From Cytophagales bacterium (GTDB lineage: Bacteria > Bacteroidota > Bacteroidia > Cytophagales > Cyclobacteriaceae): DNA of 11,154 nt. The notes under the pieces were generated by a model. That model did not search any database. It was not told the DNA's origin and was given only the letters and a program-made list of their open reading frames with translations. The position numbers and the translations under genes are program-made. Positions 7,069-11,154 of this stretch are shown here, piece after piece. The stretch spans positions 1-11,154 of the forward strand of contig DNTA01000312.1 in the NCBI GenBank assembly GCA_003500135.1, read 5' to 3'. Every line of letters starts with the position of its first letter. The stretch's first letter is position 1.

Positions 7069-8112
7069 ATGATGACCAAAGCTACACTGAATAGAATTTA
7101 CCCTTTTGCCTTGCTGATACTTGTTTTTGTTGTATGGAAAATTCGGCAGAGCAGCAGTGAGGCTGAAAAAATACAGTTTTCAGGCAATACCATGGGCCCC
7201 ATTATCTACAATGTGACCTATTTAAGTGAAAATGGTAATGACTGGTCTAAAGAAGTTGATTCATTACTAAAGGTATGGAATCAGTCACTCTCCACCTATA
7301 TTGCAGATAGTGAAATATCACAGTTCAATAACGATTCATGTTTTTCTTTTGTGAGCCCCTACTTTTTGCCGGTTTTAAAAGAGAGCAGGGAAATTTATCA
7401 AAAAACCAACGGAGCTTTTGACCCGACCGTGGCCCCGATAGTAAATGCCTGGGGTTTCGGGCCTGATAAATCGAACAATTTGCCCGATACGGCCAAAATT
7501 GATTCACTCCTGAATTGGGTCGGGTTCGATCATATCAGTTTTAACAATGAACAGGTTTGTAAGGAAAAGAGAGGCATAAGCCTGGATTTCAGCGCCATCG
7601 CGAAAGGTTATGCTGTTGATGTAGTGGCTGACTTTTTATCTGAAAAAGGGATTGAGAACTACCTGGTAGAAATTGGAGGTGAATTGATATGCAAAGGGAA
7701 GAATGCCAACGGAAAACCATGGAAAATTGCTATTGATGATCCAAGGGTGGAGCTATATGAAAGGAGGCTTTTTGCCAAAATTGATCTGACAGATAAAGCA
7801 ATGGCCACTTCGGGAAATTACAGGAATTACTACGTTCGCAATGGCCGCAAATACGCGCATACCATCAATCCGAAGACCGGTTTTCCGGTAGAACACAATC
7901 TGTTAAGCGCCACAGTTCTGGCCAATAATTGCATGACTGCCGATGCCTATGCTACTGCTTTTATGGTACTTGGCGTCGAGCAATCAAAAAAAATTCTGAA
8001 TCAGTCGCCGGAATTGGAAGCTTTTTTGGTATTTGCTGATGAAAATGGAGATTTGGCCACATTCTCCACAAAAGCATTGGAAAATATTATTGAACAGGTA
8101 GATGCAGAGTAA
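7069..8112 (+). CDS. apbE: FAD:protein FMN transferase ApbE
   Basis: 347-residue enzyme that attaches FMN covalently to threonine or serine of exported flavoproteins such as NqrB/NqrC or RnfG-type subunits, using FAD and Mg2+. A single N-terminal hydrophobic segment (about 9-24) should export and anchor it. There is no lipobox cysteine, unlike many ApbE lipoproteins. Family motifs follow in order: FSGNTMGP (37-44), LSTYIADSEISQFN (74-87), GAFDPTVAPIVNAWGFGP (115-132), LDFSAIAKGYAVD (172-184), LVEIGGEL (199-206), ATSGNYRNYY (246-255), HTINPKTGFPV (264-274) and MTADAYATAFMVLG (289-302), the last holding a metal-binding aspartate. Two ATG codons are adjacent (7069 and 7072). The stop overlaps the next gene by 11 nt. 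No Nqr or Rnf gene is in the window, so the flavoprotein target is unknown. Confidence 0.96.
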   Translation: MMTKATLNRIYPFALLILVFVVWKIRQSSSEAEKIQFSGNTMGPIIYNVTYLSENGNDWSKEVDSLLKVWNQSLSTYIADSEISQFNNDSCFSFVSPYFLPVLKESREIYQKTNGAFDPTVAPIVNAWGFGPDKSNNLPDTAKIDSLLNWVGFDHISFNNEQVCKEKRGISLDFSAIAKGYAVDVVADFLSEKGIENYLVEIGGELICKGKNANGKPWKIAIDDPRVELYERRLFAKIDLTDKAMATSGNYRNYYVRNGRKYAHTINPKTGFPVEHNLLSATVLANNCMTADAYATAFMVLGVEQSKKILNQSPELEAFLVFADENGDLATFSTKALENIIEQVDAE

Positions 8113-8836
8113 AAATGAATGGTTTGGCGATTGGTTCAACTCGCCATATTACCACATATTATATCAACATCGCGACCATGAAGAGGCACGCGAATTCATA
8201 GACCGGCTTTGTACCTATTTGGAGATTGGTTCGCAGCACAAAGTTTTGGATCTCGCCTGCGGTAAAGGGCGGCATTCGATCTATTTGAACCAAAAAGGCT
8301 GCGATGTGATCGGTCTGGACCTTTCGGAACAAAATATCGAACATGCCCGGCAGTACGAAAACGAAAAACTCCGGTTTTTTGTGCACGATATGAGGCATGT
8401 CTGGAAACCAAAGACTTTTGACATTGTACTCAACATGTTTACCAGCTTTGGCTACTTCGAGACAAAACACGAACACCAAGAGGCCATAAGTGCCGTGGCC
8501 AAAAGTTTAAAACCCGGCGGCCGGTTTGTATTAGACTTCCTTAATCCGTATAAGGTTATTTATCAACTGGTACCTGAGGAAATCAAGAAGATCGATGGCA
8601 TAGAATTTCATATTTCGAAATATGTGGAGGATCAACATATAATTAAAGAAATAGAATTTGAACACGAAGGAAAAATCTATGACTTCAAAGAAAGAGTAAA
8701 AGCCATACGCCGATCGGAATTTTTGGAGTATTTTGAGCATGCAGATTTTAAAGTTTTAGATATATTCGGTGACTATATGCTCAATCCATACATTGCCGAA
8801 ACCTCTGATAGAATGATTTTTATATTGCAAAAATAA
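8102..8836 (+). CDS. Class I SAM-dependent methyltransferase, substrate unknown
   Basis: 244-residue soluble protein with a Rossmann-type methyltransferase fold. Motif I is KVLDLACGKGRHS (47-59), which binds S-adenosylmethionine. The acidic residue ending strand 2 is D73 in GLDLS. FDIVLNMFTSFGYF (106-119) is motif IV and KSLKPGGRFVLDF (134-146) the following conserved block. The N-terminal DWFNSPYYHILYQHRDHEEA (10-29) is an aromatic-rich lid, and the C-terminal third (about 150-230) is a charged, beta-rich insert or substrate domain. The fold resembles broad methyltransferase groups acting on small molecules, so no substrate can be assigned. Translation starts inside apbE (ATGCAGAGTAA holds both start and stop), and the ZIP-like gene begins 3 nt after its stop, so all three are surely one operon. 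Confidence 0.88.
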   Translation: MQSKNEWFGDWFNSPYYHILYQHRDHEEAREFIDRLCTYLEIGSQHKVLDLACGKGRHSIYLNQKGCDVIGLDLSEQNIEHARQYENEKLRFFVHDMRHVWKPKTFDIVLNMFTSFGYFETKHEHQEAISAVAKSLKPGGRFVLDFLNPYKVIYQLVPEEIKKIDGIEFHISKYVEDQHIIKEIEFEHEGKIYDFKERVKAIRRSEFLEYFEHADFKVLDIFGDYMLNPYIAETSDRMIFILQK

Positions 8837-8839
8837 ACC

Positions 8840-9589
8840 ATGAGCGCTATTGCCATAATCTTATTTTTATCTGTTGCCCTGCCCGCGGTTTGGGTTTATC
8901 AAAAAGGGCCGGTCGAGGCTAAAAAGCTCAATAACTGGCTGATTTTTGCCGGATCGTATATTTTTTCGATATCGATCATACACATTATGCCCGAGCTTCT
9001 GTTAGCCTCTGACAATCCGCACTTCCTCTCCATTTTCTTCCTGGTAGGGTTTTTTATGCAAATAGGGCTCGACACACTCACCTCGGGCACTGAACACGGT
9101 CATTATCATGGCGGTCATGAACATTTCTCAAAGCAAGGGATGTGGTTGTTGGTTCTGGGAATGTGTATTCACGGTTTGATGGATGGTGGAATTCTCGTGC
9201 ACAATTATGTGCCGGAAGCTCAATCGATCAGCCAGCATTCTCTTGGTTTATTGGCTGGTGTTGTCGTGCATAAAATTCCTGCTGCACTAATTTTATCAAC
9301 GCTACTGCTACACCAGTTTAAAAATAAAACCTGGGTGTTCCTATGCCTTTTGTTATTTGCCCTTTCAAGCCCGTTGGGTTTTTACTTGAGCCATATGGCC
9401 AGCTACAGTGATTTGGTAAACAGCGAAATGTTCAATATCCTGTTTGCCATTGTCACCGGTAACTTTCTGCACATCTCCACTACTATTTATTTTGAAAATA
9501 ACCCGGAGCATAGATTTCAGAAGAAAAAAGCTTTATATAGCATTTTTGGCGCTGCAATAGCCATTTTCGCCGACTTTATTTCTCATTAG
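8840..9589 (+). CDS. ZIP-family metal transporter, divergent
   Basis: 249-residue integral membrane protein with seven to eight predicted helices and the ZIP layout. A histidine-rich cytoplasmic loop GTEHGHYHGGHEHF (83-96; five histidines) lies between TM3 and TM4. TM4 has HGLMDG (111-116), resembling the ZIP HNxxDG/PEG motif. TM5 has HKIPAA (144-149), at the place of HExPEG. TM2 ends in HIMPE (48-52), also familiar. Compared with the binuclear centre of bacterial ZIP (bbZIP H177, N178, E181, Q207, D208, E211), here H111 and D115 are kept, while the other positions read G112, H144, K145 and A148. A lysine at the second-site position occurs in some ZIPs, to my recollection, but loss of the TM5 glutamate is unusual. 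Zn2+ or Fe2+ uptake is the family role; activity here is uncertain. Its stop overlaps the stop of the convergent desaturase gene. Confidence 0.8.
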   Translation: MSAIAIILFLSVALPAVWVYQKGPVEAKKLNNWLIFAGSYIFSISIIHIMPELLLASDNPHFLSIFFLVGFFMQIGLDTLTSGTEHGHYHGGHEHFSKQGMWLLVLGMCIHGLMDGGILVHNYVPEAQSISQHSLGLLAGVVVHKIPAALILSTLLLHQFKNKTWVFLCLLLFALSSPLGFYLSHMASYSDLVNSEMFNILFAIVTGNFLHISTTIYFENNPEHRFQKKKALYSIFGAAIAIFADFISH

Positions 9590-11058
9590 TCAATATAGTC
9601 ACTCACAATCTTTGCCGACGAAATACTTAGGGGTATTCCTCCTCCCGGATGAACACTTCCTCCACAGAAATACAGGTTTTTCAAATGTGGGGAATAATTG
9701 GGGTGTCGTAAAAAAGCGGCATACTTGTTATTCGAGCTGTTGCCATATAAGGCGCCATTGGCCGATGATGTTTTTGACTCGATTGTCCTGGGCTCCAATA
9801 CTTCTTCCACTTCAATCAGGGGCTCGATATCCACATTGAGCAACCGACTAACTTTTTTGATAATATGAACTCTTGCTTCCCGAATCATTTCATCCCAGTC
9901 CTGGCCGGAATTATGAGGTACATTGATCATGGTAAACCAGTTCTCCGAACCCTCGGGAGCGTCTGAAGGGTTATATTTGGATGTGATATTGATATATACC
10001 GTGGGGTCGTCATATATGGTTTTGTATTCAAAAATATGGCGAAACTCTGTTTGATAATCAGAACTGAAAAATATATTGTGCAGGTCCAACTCGGGGAAGC
10101 TACGTTTAATACCCCAGTAAAAAATCAAAGCCGAGCTCGATTTGGGTTGACGCATTAACTTCTGAGGTTGTTTTTCTTCCTTTAACAAGTATTTGTAAGC
10201 ATTGACCATGTCCATATTGCAAACCACCTTTTCAAAGAGCAACCGGGTTTCATTTACCTGAATACCTATTGCCTCGCCATTTCGAGTAATAATTTTCTTT
10301 ACATCACTATTAAAAAAGAATTTAACTCCCAGGTCTTTTGCCAGGCGATAAATACTGTCGGTTATGTGGTACATACCCCCTTTAGGGAAAAAGGCGCCAA
10401 TATTGTATTCCAAATGTGGAATGATACGCATACTCGCCGGTGTTTGATAAGGGTCGGAGCCATTATAGGTAGCATAACGATCGAATAACTGAATAATGCG
10501 AGGATCTTTAAATGATCTGGCATTTGCACTGTGAAGGGTATCAAAGAATTTTAAAAAAGGAATTCTAAAATATGCCTTGAGTGCATGCTTATTTAAGAAA
10601 GTTGAGGGTTTATGGAGGGAACGGAAAATAAATAATTCGGCCAGGGAGTCGTATAGGTAAGCGCTGTTTTCCAGCAGATCGAGTACTTTTCGCGCCGGTT
10701 CACCTGTTTTGTTTTCAATTTCCTCAGCGAAACGGTTATTGTCAGCATAGGCCGAAAGGCGCAGTCCGTCTTCATAGAAATAATTGCAGGTAATATCAAT
10801 TTTTTCGTATTGGAAATAATCTTTCGGGTTCTTACCCGCCAGTTCAAACAGTTCATCCACCAAATGTGGCATGGTAAACAATGAAGGACCTGCATCGAAA
10901 CGATACCCTCCTTTTTCTATTTCAGAAAGCTTGCCTCCCGGATAACTGTTGCGTTCATACACCTCTACCAGGTATCCCCTGGAGGCCAGTCGCACGGCCG
11001 ACGAAAGACCAGCTATGCCGGCACCAATAATTCCTACTTTGCCTTTACTACCTTTCAT
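9586..11058 (-). CDS. CrtI/CrtD-type carotenoid desaturase
   Basis: 490-residue flavin amine-oxidase-like enzyme of the phytoene desaturase family. The FAD-binding Rossmann motif is VGIIGAGIAGLSSAVRLASRG (8-28), followed by VEVYERNSYPGGKLSE (31-46) and FDAGPSLFTMPHLVDELF (54-71). The C-terminal FAD and substrate block is NLYFCGGSVHPGGGIPLSISSAKIVSDY near the end. The PGGKLSE and GPSLFTMP wording resembles Bacteroidota CrtD (1-hydroxycarotenoid 3,4-desaturase, used for myxol/saproxanthin/flexixanthin-type pigments) more than phytoene desaturase itself, which usually has PGGRA. I infer CrtD but cannot exclude a 4-step CrtI or another desaturase or isomerase. The ATG overlaps the end of kynU by 11 nt. 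No other crt gene is visible, so carotenoid synthesis must be encoded elsewhere. The gene is complete, with no missing motif. Confidence 0.88.
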   Translation of the reverse strand: MKGSKGKVGIIGAGIAGLSSAVRLASRGYLVEVYERNSYPGGKLSEIEKGGYRFDAGPSLFTMPHLVDELFELAGKNPKDYFQYEKIDITCNYFYEDGLRLSAYADNNRFAEEIENKTGEPARKVLDLLENSAYLYDSLAELFIFRSLHKPSTFLNKHALKAYFRIPFLKFFDTLHSANARSFKDPRIIQLFDRYATYNGSDPYQTPASMRIIPHLEYNIGAFFPKGGMYHITDSIYRLAKDLGVKFFFNSDVKKIITRNGEAIGIQVNETRLLFEKVVCNMDMVNAYKYLLKEEKQPQKLMRQPKSSSALIFYWGIKRSFPELDLHNIFFSSDYQTEFRHIFEYKTIYDDPTVYINITSKYNPSDAPEGSENWFTMINVPHNSGQDWDEMIREARVHIIKKVSRLLNVDIEPLIEVEEVLEPRTIESKTSSANGALYGNSSNNKYAAFLRHPNYSPHLKNLYFCGGSVHPGGGIPLSISSAKIVSDYID

Positions 11059-11154
11059 TCAATACGTTGGCTATAATTTCATAACATTGTTTCACTTCTT
11101 CAAATGTATTGTAAAGTGGCACCGGCGCCAGCCTGATTACATTGGGCTCTCTCC
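11048..11154 (-). CDS. kynU: Kynureninase, C-terminal 34 codons (cut by window edge)
   Basis: Reading from the window edge toward a TAG at 11050-11048, the frame gives REPNVIRLAPVPLYNTF followed by EEVKQCYEIIANVLNER. REPNVIR.APVPLYN.FE is the highly conserved C-terminal signature of kynureninase, the pyridoxal-phosphate enzyme that cleaves kynurenine or 3-hydroxykynurenine to anthranilate or 3-hydroxyanthranilate plus alanine (tryptophan catabolism or the kynurenine route to NAD). The active-site lysine region lies outside the window. The last codons overlap the first codons of the desaturase gene (ATGAAAGGTAG), so the two are co-translated from one transcript. Identification rests on a short but very distinctive stretch. 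Confidence 0.85.
   Translation of the reverse strand, partial: REPNVIRLAPVPLYNTFEEVKQCYEIIANVLNER

Noticed and set aside
1..11154. CRISPR array, insertion sequence, prophage, toxin-antitoxin or secretion system
   Set aside because: No spaced repeat series, transposase, integrase or paired small toxin-antitoxin frames were seen; nearly all of the sequence is covered by recognisable metabolic or housekeeping genes.

Overview
The window looks like chromosomal DNA from a Bacteroidota bacterium, most likely a free-living member of the Cytophagales (inferred from protein style, not searched). Three things point that way: a BatD-family protein, a CrtD-like carotenoid desaturase with the sequence style common in pigmented Bacteroidota, and several upstream regions matching the Bacteroidota promoter form (a TTG/TTTG element about 19-21 nt before TAnnTTTG) with little Shine-Dalgarno sequence. 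Coding density is very high. I see no tRNA, rRNA, CRISPR array, transposase, integrase or phage gene.

Left part, all on the minus strand, read from about 4548 down to 28: a BatD-family membrane protein, then aroC (chorismate synthase, its ATG overlapping the batD stop by one base), then an SLC1/GltP-type dicarboxylate or acidic amino acid symporter, then a two-domain Nfu-type Fe-S carrier. Nfu has its own good promoter candidate, so it may be transcribed separately. A back-to-back promoter region at about 4589-4668 separates batD from a small helical protein of unknown function (63 aa) on the plus strand. That small gene ends in a clear hairpin terminator next to the 3' end of queG.

Middle: ruvB (Holliday junction branch migration) followed by queG (epoxyqueuosine reductase, tRNA queuosine synthesis), minus strand, one base apart. 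Divergent from ruvB is a tight three-gene plus-strand operon: apbE (periplasmic FAD:protein FMN transferase), a class I SAM methyltransferase of unknown substrate (11-nt overlap), and a ZIP-like metal transporter with altered metal-site residues (3-nt gap).

Right end, minus strand: the last 34 codons of a kynureninase gene (kynU, cut by the window edge) overlap by 11 nt the start of a CrtI/CrtD-type carotenoid desaturase. That gene converges on the ZIP gene so closely that the two stop codons overlap.

Overall this is mostly housekeeping and metabolic DNA. I did not find a convincing new multi-gene system. The points most worth a second look are the ZIP protein with a substituted TM5 metal motif in an operon with apbE, the isolated short BatD coupled to aroC, the small orphan protein with its own promoter and terminator, and the kynU-crtD coupling.
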